The notes under the pieces are model-generated. The model was not told where the DNA came from. It saw only the letters and a list, made by a program, of their open reading frames with translations, and did no database searches. From NCBI RefSeq assembly GCF_039538365.1, contig NZ_BAABCA010000001.1, positions 864,294 to 928,293 of the forward strand: a DNA stretch of 64,000 bases, in the 5' to 3' direction. This DNA is from Postechiella marina. GTDB lineage: Bacteria; Bacteroidota; Bacteroidia; Flavobacteriales; Flavobacteriaceae. The stretch's first letter is position 1. The number at the start of each line of letters is the position of its first letter. Below, piece by piece: positions 18,494-27,330 of this stretch. The translations under genes were made by a program, and so were the position numbers.

Positions 18494-21400
18494 TTAGAAA
18501 CTTAATTGTAATCCCATCATAAACTGGCGCGATACAGGGTAATTACCGAAATCTATACCTCTATTAGTTATACCATTACCTCCTACTTCAGGATCATATC
18601 CATTGTACTCAGTAAAAGTAAAAGGGTTTAAAGAGTTTAAAAACACTCTAAACTTCTCAATTCCAATTTTTTCTGTTCCTGGTACAGTATAACCAATAGA
18701 AAGTGTTCTAACTCTAAGGTAGGTACCATCTTCTAACCAATAGTCTGATGAAGGCTTAATATTAGAATGCCCAGATGTTTGTCTGTATGTTGGAATATTT
18801 GAATCTGGATTTTGAGGTGTCCATTGAAATACTTGATCTTGATGACGTCCAAAAGTGTAAGCAATATTCTTACCACCATTATAAATTTTTGCACCATTAG
18901 AATAAAACAATTGACATGCTAAATCCCAATTTTTGTAATTCATGTTTAAGTTTAATCCCACATCAAAATTTGGAATACCTGATCCTGAATAAATTCTATC
19001 ATCTTCGGTTAAAGCACCATCTGGCACACCATCTGGGCCACTAACATCTTTATAACGCATATCTCCAATTTGAGGTGTACTTACAACACCAGCAGAATTA
19101 TCTAATAATTGATATTCTGCCAACTCTTCTGCAGTTTTAATTACCCCATCATTTTGAAATAGGAAAAAAGCATAAGCCTCACGACCTACTTCAAGAAAGG
19201 TAGTTGCTTCTCCAGTTGGAACATTTACATTTATAAAACCATTTGCAAAACCTCTAGTAACACCATCTAGCTCTGTAACTTCATTTTCATTCTTAGAAAA
19301 CACACCAGAAATATTATATTTAAAATCTTTACCTATTTGGTCTCTATAACTTATTCCCAATTCAATCCCTCTATTAACCATATTTCCTGCGTTAACTGGA
19401 ATTGTATTATAGGCACCTTCAGCAAATGGTTGCCATGTACCAGTAGATGGTGCAAGACGTTGATTAATTAGCATATCCTCCTTATCATTCTGGTATACGT
19501 CTGCAGTGATATTTAACTTATTGTTAAAAAGCCCTAATTCAAGACCAATATTTCTGGAAATAGTAGTTTCCCAAGCTACATCTGGATTGCTGTATTTTCT
19601 TTGAGTTTGACCGAATACAATATCTTCATCAAGACCAAAAGGATAATTAACTCCTGTTTCAATAAGCTGTTGGAATCTATAATCTCCAATATTATTAAAA
19701 CCTGTTTCGGCCATACTTCCTCTAAGTTTTAAGGAGTTAATAGCTTCAACATTAAACCAGTTTTCATCACTTACATTCCAACCAGCAGATACTCCTAAGA
19801 AATCTGCATATCTATTATTGCTTGGAAATCTGGAAGAACCGTCTCTTCTGTAACTTGCAGAAAGAAGATATTTACCATCATAATTATACTGAACCCTTGC
19901 TAGTTTACCTGCAATAGTATTTTTAAAATTATTACCTGTTGGTTTAATACCATCTGCCCCGTTTGATAATACTTGAACGTCATTGGAAGCTATATCGTCA
20001 TACAATACTCCTACAGAAATATTTCTATTTTCAAACCTCTCATAAGAAGCTACTGCTAAAAGGTCTAAGTTATGCTTACCAAATGATTTATTGTAATTTA
20101 AAATATGCTCAATAGTTTCTCTTTTGGCAAAATTGTAAAATTCCTGTAAAGATGCATTAAGTCTTGACGCAGATTCATTTATTCTTCCAGTTCTATCAAT
20201 AGCTAAATATTGTGGCTGAAAGAACTTTCTGAAAAAGTTAAATTGATTACGCCCCATATTTAATTTATACTTTAAGCCATCTACAATTTCATATTCTAGG
20301 TTAAGAGCTATACTATAATTGTTGTTTTCTCTTTCGTCTACATTATCCAATTGCCTAGATAAAAAACTAAAAAACACTTCATTTTCAACATCTAGGACTA
20401 CTGCATTACCTTGAGACTCTATTGCGTTAAACGGTCTAGTATGAGGTAACTGACCAACTCCATACTGATAGAAATTGAAAGGTTCTTGGTTTCTATTCTC
20501 TTGGGTCATACTCATAGATGCAAAAGCTTTAAATTTACCTTTATTAAATTGCCCTGTTATTCTATTAGTCAATCTATCAAAGTCTGACACCTTAATTACA
20601 CCATCTTGTTTAAAATAATTGGTGTTAAAGTTAAAAGTAAGATTATCAGATCCACCAGAAATATTAGCAGTAACATTTTGAATAAAAGCATTATTATTTG
20701 TTACTTCTTCCACAAAATTTGTATCCCAATCTAATGCATTGGCATCCAAGAAAAATGTGTTTGGCTCGCCCCCAGCTGCTTCTGCAGTAGTTTCTCTATT
20801 GTAAAGATGACCTGCAGTATTTGCTAAAGGTGGTCCTGATGTAATATTTTGAATACCAGTATAAGTAGATATATCTACTTTCATATTTCCAGCTTTACCT
20901 TTTTTAGTAGTAATTAATATTACACCACCTGCAGCACGAACACCATAGACAGAGGCAGAAGCACCATCTTTAAGAATATCTATTGATTCTATTTGCTCTG
21001 GAGCTATATTGGGATTACCTTCCTGAGGAATATTATCTACAACATATAATGGTTCACCTCCATTAAGAGAAACCAATCCACGTATTTGAATATTGGATGA
21101 AGAACCTGGACGTCCACTTGCAGCTTGAACGTTAACACCAGCAACTTTACCCTGAAGTGCTGCAGCAATGTCAGATACAGGAGATTCTAAGAGTTCTTCA
21201 GCACTAATTTTGGCAACAGCTCCCGTTACCTCTTTCTTTTTTTGCGTACCATAACCAACAACAACCACTTCATCAAGTTGTGAAAGATTCTCTGAAAGTA
21301 TAATATTAATAGTTGTCTTATTTCCAACAGAAGCTTCTTGTGAAGTATACCCTATGTAGCTAAAAGCAAGTACGTCATTAGGGTTGGCTGTTAGCTCATA

Positions 21401-21595
21401 ATTTCCATCAAAATCTGTTACTGTTCCGCTAGTTGTTCCTTTGATGAGTATAGTTACCCCAGGTAAAGGTAGTCCTCCTTCTGCACTAACCACACCTTTA
21501 ATGGTTTTGCTTTGTGCATGTACCCAGCCCATTCCTAAAGTAAGGAATAACAGCAAGGCACTTGCATTAATAAGTTTTAATTTTTGTCTTTTCAT
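18494..21595 (-). CDS. SusC/RagA-family TonB-dependent oligosaccharide transporter
   Basis: A 1033-residue outer-membrane barrel. The signal peptide ends near residue 27. A carboxypeptidase D regulatory-like domain (about 31-115: IKGVVSAEGGLPLPGVTILIKG) precedes the TonB-box and plug region (LDEVVVVGYGTQKKKEVTGAV, then VQIRGLVSLNGGEPLYVVD type plug repeats). The rest is the 22-strand barrel ending in QFMMGLQLSF. It imports oligosaccharides using TonB energy, together with the SusD lid encoded next. It is the first gene of the operon and has a 1054-bp upstream region carrying several candidate operator motifs. Confidence 0.97.
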   Translation of the reverse strand: MKRQKLKLINASALLLFLTLGMGWVHAQSKTIKGVVSAEGGLPLPGVTILIKGTTSGTVTDFDGNYELTANPNDVLAFSYIGYTSQEASVGNKTTINIILSENLSQLDEVVVVGYGTQKKKEVTGAVAKISAEELLESPVSDIAAALQGKVAGVNVQAASGRPGSSSNIQIRGLVSLNGGEPLYVVDNIPQEGNPNIAPEQIESIDILKDGASASVYGVRAAGGVILITTKKGKAGNMKVDISTYTGIQNITSGPPLANTAGHLYNRETTAEAAGGEPNTFFLDANALDWDTNFVEEVTNNNAFIQNVTANISGGSDNLTFNFNTNYFKQDGVIKVSDFDRLTNRITGQFNKGKFKAFASMSMTQENRNQEPFNFYQYGVGQLPHTRPFNAIESQGNAVVLDVENEVFFSFLSRQLDNVDERENNNYSIALNLEYEIVDGLKYKLNMGRNQFNFFRKFFQPQYLAIDRTGRINESASRLNASLQEFYNFAKRETIEHILNYNKSFGKHNLDLLAVASYERFENRNISVGVLYDDIASNDVQVLSNGADGIKPTGNNFKNTIAGKLARVQYNYDGKYLLSASYRRDGSSRFPSNNRYADFLGVSAGWNVSDENWFNVEAINSLKLRGSMAETGFNNIGDYRFQQLIETGVNYPFGLDEDIVFGQTQRKYSNPDVAWETTISRNIGLELGLFNNKLNITADVYQNDKEDMLINQRLAPSTGTWQPFAEGAYNTIPVNAGNMVNRGIELGISYRDQIGKDFKYNISGVFSKNENEVTELDGVTRGFANGFINVNVPTGEATTFLEVGREAYAFFLFQNDGVIKTAEELAEYQLLDNSAGVVSTPQIGDMRYKDVSGPDGVPDGALTEDDRIYSGSGIPNFDVGLNLNMNYKNWDLACQLFYSNGAKIYNGGKNIAYTFGRHQDQVFQWTPQNPDSNIPTYRQTSGHSNIKPSSDYWLEDGTYLRVRTLSIGYTVPGTEKIGIEKFRVFLNSLNPFTFTEYNGYDPEVGGNGITNRGIDFGNYPVSRQFMMGLQLSF

Positions 21596-21727
21596 AATAA
21601 TGAGTTAGATAGTTAGCGTTTTAATGTTAATTACTGTTTTAGCATTAAAACATGTTTAATTTTACGTTTTTAATAATGAAACGCATGTAAACTTATCAGA
21701 TAATTAATTAAGACACGAAAACTCGTC

Positions 21728-21744
21728 ATCAATAAAAACTGAAC
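21728..21744 (-). promoter_or_regulatory. Candidate PUL operator, copy 3 (susC)
   Basis: The minus strand reads GTTCAGTTTTTATTGAT, 133 bp upstream of the susC start and oriented toward it. It is nearly identical to the copy upstream of GH117. A further GTTCTG lies just upstream of it on the same strand. Confidence 0.6.
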
Positions 21745-21965
21745 AGAACTTTGCATAGTTTTTTTAATGTCATGTTTTTCGTTTAAATTAAAAATGAGTG
21801 TCAACGATTTTAAGCCTTACTTTATAGTGGTGGGAAATATTTATTTAACTTTTTTATACCTAATGTTACTTATTAGGAATTTACTATTAAACTCAATGTT
21901 TTAATGCGTTTTGAAGGGAGTTGCAAACTTATGTTGGCATCTTGTTTTTGTAGTATTAAATATAA

Positions 21966-21982
21966 GTTCAGTTTTTGTTCAG
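21966..21982 (+). promoter_or_regulatory. Candidate PUL operator, copy 4
   Basis: GTTCAGTTTTTGTTCAG: two perfect GTTCAG half-sites 11 bp apart, 371 bp upstream of susC and in opposite orientation to it. Confidence 0.5.
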
Positions 21983-22570
21983 TATTTAAATTTAAAAAAA
22001 GAGCACTTAACTTTTCCTTGATTTTAACTTAAACATATGATAAAGAAATTTTATTATAAAATTAAAATGTTCAGTTGAGATTTATCTAAAAAGCAATTTT
22101 ATTGGTTGATGCATGCCTTTTTTTGTGGTATTTACTTCTTAGAAGGAAATGGAAAGAACGATATAATGTGTAATAAAATACATATAATTAATCGTTACCA
22201 ATTTTTAAATTAATTTCAAGTCTTTAAAGAATGGTATTAAAGTGCTATCTAGAATACGACAAGCCCAGATAAAAAAGATTTTTTTTTTTTAATACCCGTT
22301 ATAAACTCTATCTATTCAAGGCATATCCAGTTGCAAAATATAAATCTGAATACATATTATTAACAATACGAGTATTATTGTCTATTTTACTAAGTAACAA
22401 TATAACACCCAAATTGAATTAGAAAAAAAGGTTTCGTTTACAACTGGCAAATTTTAAATATAAAAATAGAACAAATTGAAATATTGTTTCGAGAAAACAT
22501 CTACTATATAAAATGTATATCACACTATGGAAGAAGCTACAAATTAAATTATCAACTTTTAAATTATAAT

Positions 22571-22601
22571 AAAAGAGCGCACTAAATTGGTGCGCTCTTT
22601 T
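22571..22601 (-). terminator. Terminator after the menaquinone operon
   Basis: AAAAGAGCGCAC (22571-22582) pairs perfectly with GTGCGCTCTTTT (22590-22601) with a 7-nt loop. It lies 49 bp beyond the menE stop. Confidence 0.88.
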
Positions 22602-22649
22602 ATTGTATATAAACTATTTTATGCTTTGTTAAACTTTAAAGTATAAACA

Positions 22650-23714
22650 TTAAATAGAATTTAATGTTTTAGCTCGATGTATTTTACCCGAAGCTGTATC
22701 TATAAACTTGTTTACAAAATACACCTCTTTTGGCTTCTCATATTTTTCTAAATCATCAAAAATAGCATTGTCTAAAGTTCTTTTTTCTCCTTCAATTAAC
22801 ATAATAACGCGCTCGCCTAAAGTGTCATCTTCTTGAGCAGTTACAAAAAATTGCTCTGGTATTTTATCTTGAAGCTTTTCTTCTATAGTTTCAGGATAAA
22901 CTTTAATTCCGCCAGTATTAATTACATTATCATAACGCCCTAACCACTCAAATTCGGTATCAGAATGAATTTTTACAATATCGTTAGTAACAATAGTATC
23001 GTCAGATAGTTTTGGAGCATCAATAACCAAACAACTTCTATCATCAACAGATAGTTTAATATTTGGCATTACTTTAAAATAATTATCAGACTCGGTGCCA
23101 TCAAAATTATTTATTTTTTTAATAGCAATATGAGATACGGTTTCTGTCATGCCATAAGTTTCGTAAACCTTTGGTTTTTTATCCTTAATAAGCTCCTTTA
23201 TAGAATTTGAAACACGACCTCCACCAACAATAACAGTTTTAATACTTTTTAAATATTTAGCAAAATTCTTTAGTTGCATTGGTGTAAAAGCACAAAAATC
23301 GTAATCTTTTTCATAGTCTATTTGTGGCAAAGAAGCTGGTGCTACCATATCTAATTCTAAACCTAAAACAATAGCTCTTATAATCATCATTTTACCTGCA
23401 ATAAAATTGGATGGTAAACAATTTAAAACCTTTTTTCCTGGCGTAAGGTTAAAGAAGTCTCCTGTTGCTATAGCAGAGTTTACCATAGCCTGTTTTTTAA
23501 TTTGTAGCTTTTTAGGTTTACCGGTAGAACCCGAAGTTTGTACGGTAACGTAATCATTTTTATCTAACCAATCTAGAAGAAAAACCCCTAACGCCTCTTG
23601 GTAAGGCTCCCCTTCTTTAACATAGCTATAAGCTACCTCCATAAGACTGTCAAAGTTATAACTAATGTTGTCTAACTTAAATTTTAAATGTACTTTGTTG
23701 TAGTTTGGAATCAT
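22650..23714 (-). CDS. menE: o-Succinylbenzoate-CoA ligase (AMP-binding enzyme)
   Basis: The 354-residue enzyme belongs to the short Bacteroidota form of the ANL superfamily. TSGSTGKPK is the P-loop-like adenylation motif. YETYGMTETVSHIA is the A5 region, and WLGRYDNVINTGGIKVYPETIE marks the hinge into the C-terminal domain, with a late catalytic Lys in SGKIHRAKT. In menaquinone synthesis it activates o-succinylbenzoate to its CoA ester. The call as menE rather than a general acyl-CoA ligase rests on the operon with menB, menA and menC. It is the last gene, 5 nt after the CPBP gene, and is followed by a terminator. Confidence 0.92.
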   Translation of the reverse strand: MIPNYNKVHLKFKLDNISYNFDSLMEVAYSYVKEGEPYQEALGVFLLDWLDKNDYVTVQTSGSTGKPKKLQIKKQAMVNSAIATGDFFNLTPGKKVLNCLPSNFIAGKMMIIRAIVLGLELDMVAPASLPQIDYEKDYDFCAFTPMQLKNFAKYLKSIKTVIVGGGRVSNSIKELIKDKKPKVYETYGMTETVSHIAIKKINNFDGTESDNYFKVMPNIKLSVDDRSCLVIDAPKLSDDTIVTNDIVKIHSDTEFEWLGRYDNVINTGGIKVYPETIEEKLQDKIPEQFFVTAQEDDTLGERVIMLIEGEKRTLDNAIFDDLEKYEKPKEVYFVNKFIDTASGKIHRAKTLNSI

Positions 23715-23719
23715 AATCT

Positions 23720-24679
23720 TTAGTTTATAATTTTATAATCTTCTTTCGGGAGTTCTTTTACAGTGCCAAGTAAATTTTCTTTCCAGTTGGTCCACTTGTA
23801 TTTTTTAGATAAAATAAAAAGTAAAATAGGAAATATAACAAATACAGGTACAATTATTTCTGCTATTTTCATGGTTTCTGGATCGCTCATATCTTTAAAA
23901 ACAGAATGTGTTTGCAATGCTGTCCAGTCTGCTGTTACCAACAATGCTGTAAATAAATTATTAGCAGCATGAAAACCTAAAGCAAGCTCTAAGCCATCGT
24001 CCATTAACGTAATAATACCAAGAAATAAGCCAGTACCTATATAATAAATCATAATAATAGGACCTAGTTTATCTACTTCAGGGTTAGCTATATGTAATAA
24101 ACCAAAACCTAAGGATGTAATAATTAAAGGTGCCCATTTATTTTTAACTACAGCGCCTATACCTTGCATTAAATACCCTCTAAATAAATACTCTTCGAAA
24201 CTGGTTTGAAGCGGAATCATTATCATGGCTATTACACAAAGAATTAAAAAAGGAACGGGTTTAAAATTTAAAACATAGTTTTCGGGTGATAAATAATAGT
24301 CTACTACCAATATACTACTAGATATTATACCCCATAAAAAGAAAATAAACCAAAACCTTTTCCAATCTATTTTTCTTCTACTTGTTGTAAAATTTAAAAG
24401 CGGAAGTTTATGAAAATACTTAACAACTACAAACAGCGCTATTAAACCAATTGCAAACATTAATAGCATAAAAAACAGGTTTAAATTTGGCTCTAAAACG
24501 GAAAGTAATTCGCTTTCATTTAAATTAGTTATGTCTCCGCCTTCTCCTAATAATTTAACCATTACTGCTATAAAAAAAGGAATACCACCTATTACTTGCC
24601 AGGCTATAGAAACAATAACGAGTCCTAATAAATAACGCCACCATTCGTGTAATCCTTTAAACGCTTGAGCTATATACAT
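23720..24679 (-). CDS. CPBP family intramembrane glutamic endopeptidase
   Basis: A 319-residue, roughly eight-segment membrane protein. EEYLFRGYLMQG (the EExxxR motif), GFGLLHIANPE (FxxxH) and FHAANN (HxxxN) are the conserved CPBP/Abi motifs. Family members are Rce1-like proteases or membrane chaperone-like proteins; the substrate here is unknown. It lies between menC and menE with gaps of 4 and 5 nt, so it is cotranscribed with menaquinone genes. Whether it acts on that pathway is inference. Confidence 0.9.
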   Translation of the reverse strand: MYIAQAFKGLHEWWRYLLGLVIVSIAWQVIGGIPFFIAVMVKLLGEGGDITNLNESELLSVLEPNLNLFFMLLMFAIGLIALFVVVKYFHKLPLLNFTTSRRKIDWKRFWFIFFLWGIISSSILVVDYYLSPENYVLNFKPVPFLILCVIAMIMIPLQTSFEEYLFRGYLMQGIGAVVKNKWAPLIITSLGFGLLHIANPEVDKLGPIIMIYYIGTGLFLGIITLMDDGLELALGFHAANNLFTALLVTADWTALQTHSVFKDMSDPETMKIAEIIVPVFVIFPILLFILSKKYKWTNWKENLLGTVKELPKEDYKIIN

Positions 24680-24683
24680 ATAT

Positions 24684-25718
24684 TTATAAATTTATTTTCC
24701 ATGTTTTTAAATTATCGTATTGTAAAGTACCATTTTTAACCACCAAAGGCGAATCAAAATTATTGGTAAATAAACTACCTGTACCTAGGCCTTGAGGCAA
24801 TTTACTTTGTTTGTTGTATGTGTACTGTGCAATGGCGTTTAAACCTACATTACTTTCTAATGCACTAGTTATCCACCAACCAGTATTATTTTTTTCTGCT
24901 ACATTAATCCATGTATCACTTCCATTAAAACCTCCAACTAGCGTAGGTTTTAAAATTATATATTGTGGATTAATAGTTTGTATCAATTCTTGCTTTTTTG
25001 TTACCGAAAAAACACCAATTAATTCTTCATCTAATGCAATAGGTAATGGTGTTTCTTTGCATAAATTAGCCATAGCTTCAATCTGGCCTTGCTTAATAGG
25101 TTGCTCTATAGAATGCAAGTTATAATCTGATAGTATTTTTAATTTTTCTAATGCTTCATTTGCAGAGAAGGCTCCGTTGGCATCAACTCTTAATTCAATA
25201 TCTTTTGATGTGAATTCTTTTCGTATCGATTTTAAAAGTTCAATTTCACTATTAAAATCTATAGCTCCAATTTTCATTTTAATACAACTAAAACCTGCCT
25301 CTATTTTTTCTTTTATCTGCTTATTCATAAAGGCTTTTGTACCCATCCAAATTAAGCCATTTATAGCTATAGTATCTTTGCTTTCTGTAAATTTTGAAGG
25401 AAATAAATTAAACGTATTTGTGCTTTTTAATGACAAAAATGCCATTTCTAAACCAAATTGAATACTAGGAAACTCTACTAATTCGTTTAACAAAACAGCT
25501 AAACCTAAATTAATATTATGGGTAGCCCAACGTAGTTTTTCTTCGTAATCTGCTCTATCGTCTATAGATAAGCCCTTAAACATACCGCATTCTCCAATTC
25601 CAATTTTATCATTTTCTTTTATTATGATAAGCCAAGTAGATTTGGTTTTTAAAATGCCTCGCGAAGTACCACTAGCTTGTTTAAATTCTAAAATATGTTT
25701 TTTAAACGAAGCCTGCAT
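24684..25718 (-). CDS. menC: o-Succinylbenzoate synthase
   Basis: An enolase-superfamily enzyme of 344 residues. It dehydrates SHCHC to o-succinylbenzoate. Visible elements are KMKIGAIDF with the catalytic Lys, LRVDANGAFS (metal ligand Asp), SIEQPI (metal ligand Glu) and ALDEEL (metal ligand Asp/Glu). The late lysine lies in the block PQYIILKPTLVGG. The gap to the next gene is 4 nt, which indicates tight cotranscription. Confidence 0.94.
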   Translation of the reverse strand: MQASFKKHILEFKQASGTSRGILKTKSTWLIIIKENDKIGIGECGMFKGLSIDDRADYEEKLRWATHNINLGLAVLLNELVEFPSIQFGLEMAFLSLKSTNTFNLFPSKFTESKDTIAINGLIWMGTKAFMNKQIKEKIEAGFSCIKMKIGAIDFNSEIELLKSIRKEFTSKDIELRVDANGAFSANEALEKLKILSDYNLHSIEQPIKQGQIEAMANLCKETPLPIALDEELIGVFSVTKKQELIQTINPQYIILKPTLVGGFNGSDTWINVAEKNNTGWWITSALESNVGLNAIAQYTYNKQSKLPQGLGTGSLFTNNFDSPLVVKNGTLQYDNLKTWKINL

Positions 25719-25721
25719 AGT

Positions 25722-26399
25722 TTATAGTTCTATATTATCACCTATGTTTAAAAGCATCAGGTCTTTATCTTTATCGAAGAATTTTCGTTTTGCAACCTCT
25801 TTATCTATTTCAATATAGCCAAAAGTATCAAAATGATACCCTAAAACTTTATCGCATTCCACAAAATCGCTAGCTAATATAGCGTCATCAATTCCCATGG
25901 TAAAATTATCTCCAATAGGTAAAATAGCCAAATCTAATTTTGTTTGAAGCGGAATTAACTTCATATCGAAAGTTAAAGCAGTATCGCCTGCAATGTATAT
26001 ATTTTTATGCTCGCTTTCTATAACAAAACCTCCTGGTTGACCGCCATAAGTACCGTCTGGAAAAGATGATGTATGTATTGCATTTACGTATTTTATGGTG
26101 CCAAAATCGAAATCCCATGTACCGCCATGATTCATAGGATGTCCTTCTAAACCAAGGTTTTCATAATGTTTTATAATTTCGTAATTAGAAACTATTACTG
26201 CATTAGTACGTTTTGCTATGGCTTCTACATCTAAAATATGATCTTCGTGAGCATGTGTAACTAAGATATAATCTGCTTTAAGCGTATTTATATCTATATG
26301 TGATGCGTTTGGGTTTCCTGTAATAAAAGGATCGACTAAAATATGAATGTCATCAATTTGAATACCTAAACTTGCATGACCGTAAAATGTAATTTTCAT
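25722..26399 (-). CDS. MBL-fold metal-dependent hydrolase (UPF0173 type)
   Basis: 225 residues of the metallo-beta-lactamase fold. THAHEDHILD is the HxHxDH zinc motif. NHGGTW and GDTALTFD supply the later His and Asp, and LGYHFDTF the last His. UPF0173 members have no agreed substrate. The gene sits between menA and menC, with a 3-nt gap to menC. The operon shows no hotdog-fold DHNA-CoA thioesterase, so a thioesterase role is possible but unproven. Confidence 0.85.
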   Translation of the reverse strand: MKITFYGHASLGIQIDDIHILVDPFITGNPNASHIDINTLKADYILVTHAHEDHILDVEAIAKRTNAVIVSNYEIIKHYENLGLEGHPMNHGGTWDFDFGTIKYVNAIHTSSFPDGTYGGQPGGFVIESEHKNIYIAGDTALTFDMKLIPLQTKLDLAILPIGDNFTMGIDDAILASDFVECDKVLGYHFDTFGYIEIDKEVAKRKFFDKDKDLMLLNIGDNIEL

Positions 26400-26415
26400 G
26401 TTTTAATTTTAAAAT

Positions 26416-27330
26416 TTAAATAATATATCCAACGCCCATTAAAACAGCTAAAAGAAATGTACTTAATGCTAGTTTTTTTAACTCCGGATTTAAATCTTTT
26501 GGTTCTGTATTTTTCGAAACTTTTATTAAATGTAAAAGGATAGGTACAAAAGCAATAAAACAGATAAAATTATAGGGCGATGTATAATATAAAATTGCGA
26601 ATAATAGAGATAAAGTTAAAGCAGAAATAACTAAAAAATAATGATATCGTTTAATTTTTTTACTTCCTAATTTTACAGCCAAAGTAATTTTGTTCGATTT
26701 TTCGTCAGATTTTATATCGCGCATATTGTTAAGGTTTAATACACCTGCGCTTAAAAGTCCAATAACACATGCTGGTAAAAACACCACATGATCTATAGTT
26801 TTAGCATACAAAACATAACAGCCTGCAACGCTAACTAAACCAAAAAATATAAATACAAATACGTCGCCAAGTGCCCTATAGCCATAAGCTTTATCGCCTA
26901 CAGTGTAACGAATTGCAGCAACAACAGAGGCTATACCTAGAATAAAAAAGAGTAGTGTTAATAAAAAATGTTTTACTCCAAACGATACAAAAATGAGCAT
27001 AATAGCCAAAACAATACAGATTAACACATTAATTTTAATAGCATTAAACATTTTTTCTGGGCTAATTTTACCAGATTGTATAGCACGTTCTGGGCCTATT
27101 CTGTCTTTATTATCTGTGCCTTTAACGCCATCGCCATAATCGTTTGCTAAATTAGATAGTATTTGTAAACTTAAAGTGGTTAACATAGCAAGTGCAAAAA
27201 TACCCCATTTAAAAACACCATTATACTCGGCAAAACAAGACGCTACTATTATACCAGATACCGATAAAGGTAGTGTGCGCAATCGCATTGTAGATATCCA
27301 TAAAGATGCTTTTTTAATCATGGAATCCAT
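26416..27330 (-). CDS. menA: 1,4-dihydroxy-2-naphthoate polyprenyltransferase
   Basis: The 304-residue integral membrane protein is of the UbiA family with about eight to nine helices. NLANDYGDGVKGTDNKDRIG holds the first Asp-rich motif (NDxxDxxxD). NNMRDIKSDEKSNK holds the second. It attaches the prenyl side chain to DHNA and releases CO2, making demethylmenaquinone. The start overlaps the end of menB by 13 bp, so translation is probably coupled. Confidence 0.96.
   Translation of the reverse strand: MDSMIKKASLWISTMRLRTLPLSVSGIIVASCFAEYNGVFKWGIFALAMLTTLSLQILSNLANDYGDGVKGTDNKDRIGPERAIQSGKISPEKMFNAIKINVLICIVLAIMLIFVSFGVKHFLLTLLFFILGIASVVAAIRYTVGDKAYGYRALGDVFVFIFFGLVSVAGCYVLYAKTIDHVVFLPACVIGLLSAGVLNLNNMRDIKSDEKSNKITLAVKLGSKKIKRYHYFLVISALTLSLLFAILYYTSPYNFICFIAFVPILLHLIKVSKNTEPKDLNPELKKLALSTFLLAVLMGVGYII

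Larger units (their letters stand above)
21596..22649. promoter_or_regulatory. Long susC upstream region
   Basis: 1054 bp without a credible ORF between susC and the menE terminator. It holds candidate operators at 21728-21744 (minus) and 21966-21982 (plus) and a lone GTTCAG at 22069-22074. A TAAGTTTA near 21688-21695 (minus strand) resembles a -7 box but lacks a paired TTG. The rest is AT-rich and unassigned; a small RNA cannot be ruled out. Confidence 0.5.

Noticed and set aside
22069..22085. GTTCAG followed by ATTTAT as a fifth full operator
   Set aside because: The second half-site matches only at 4 of 6 positions; kept as a lone half-site only.
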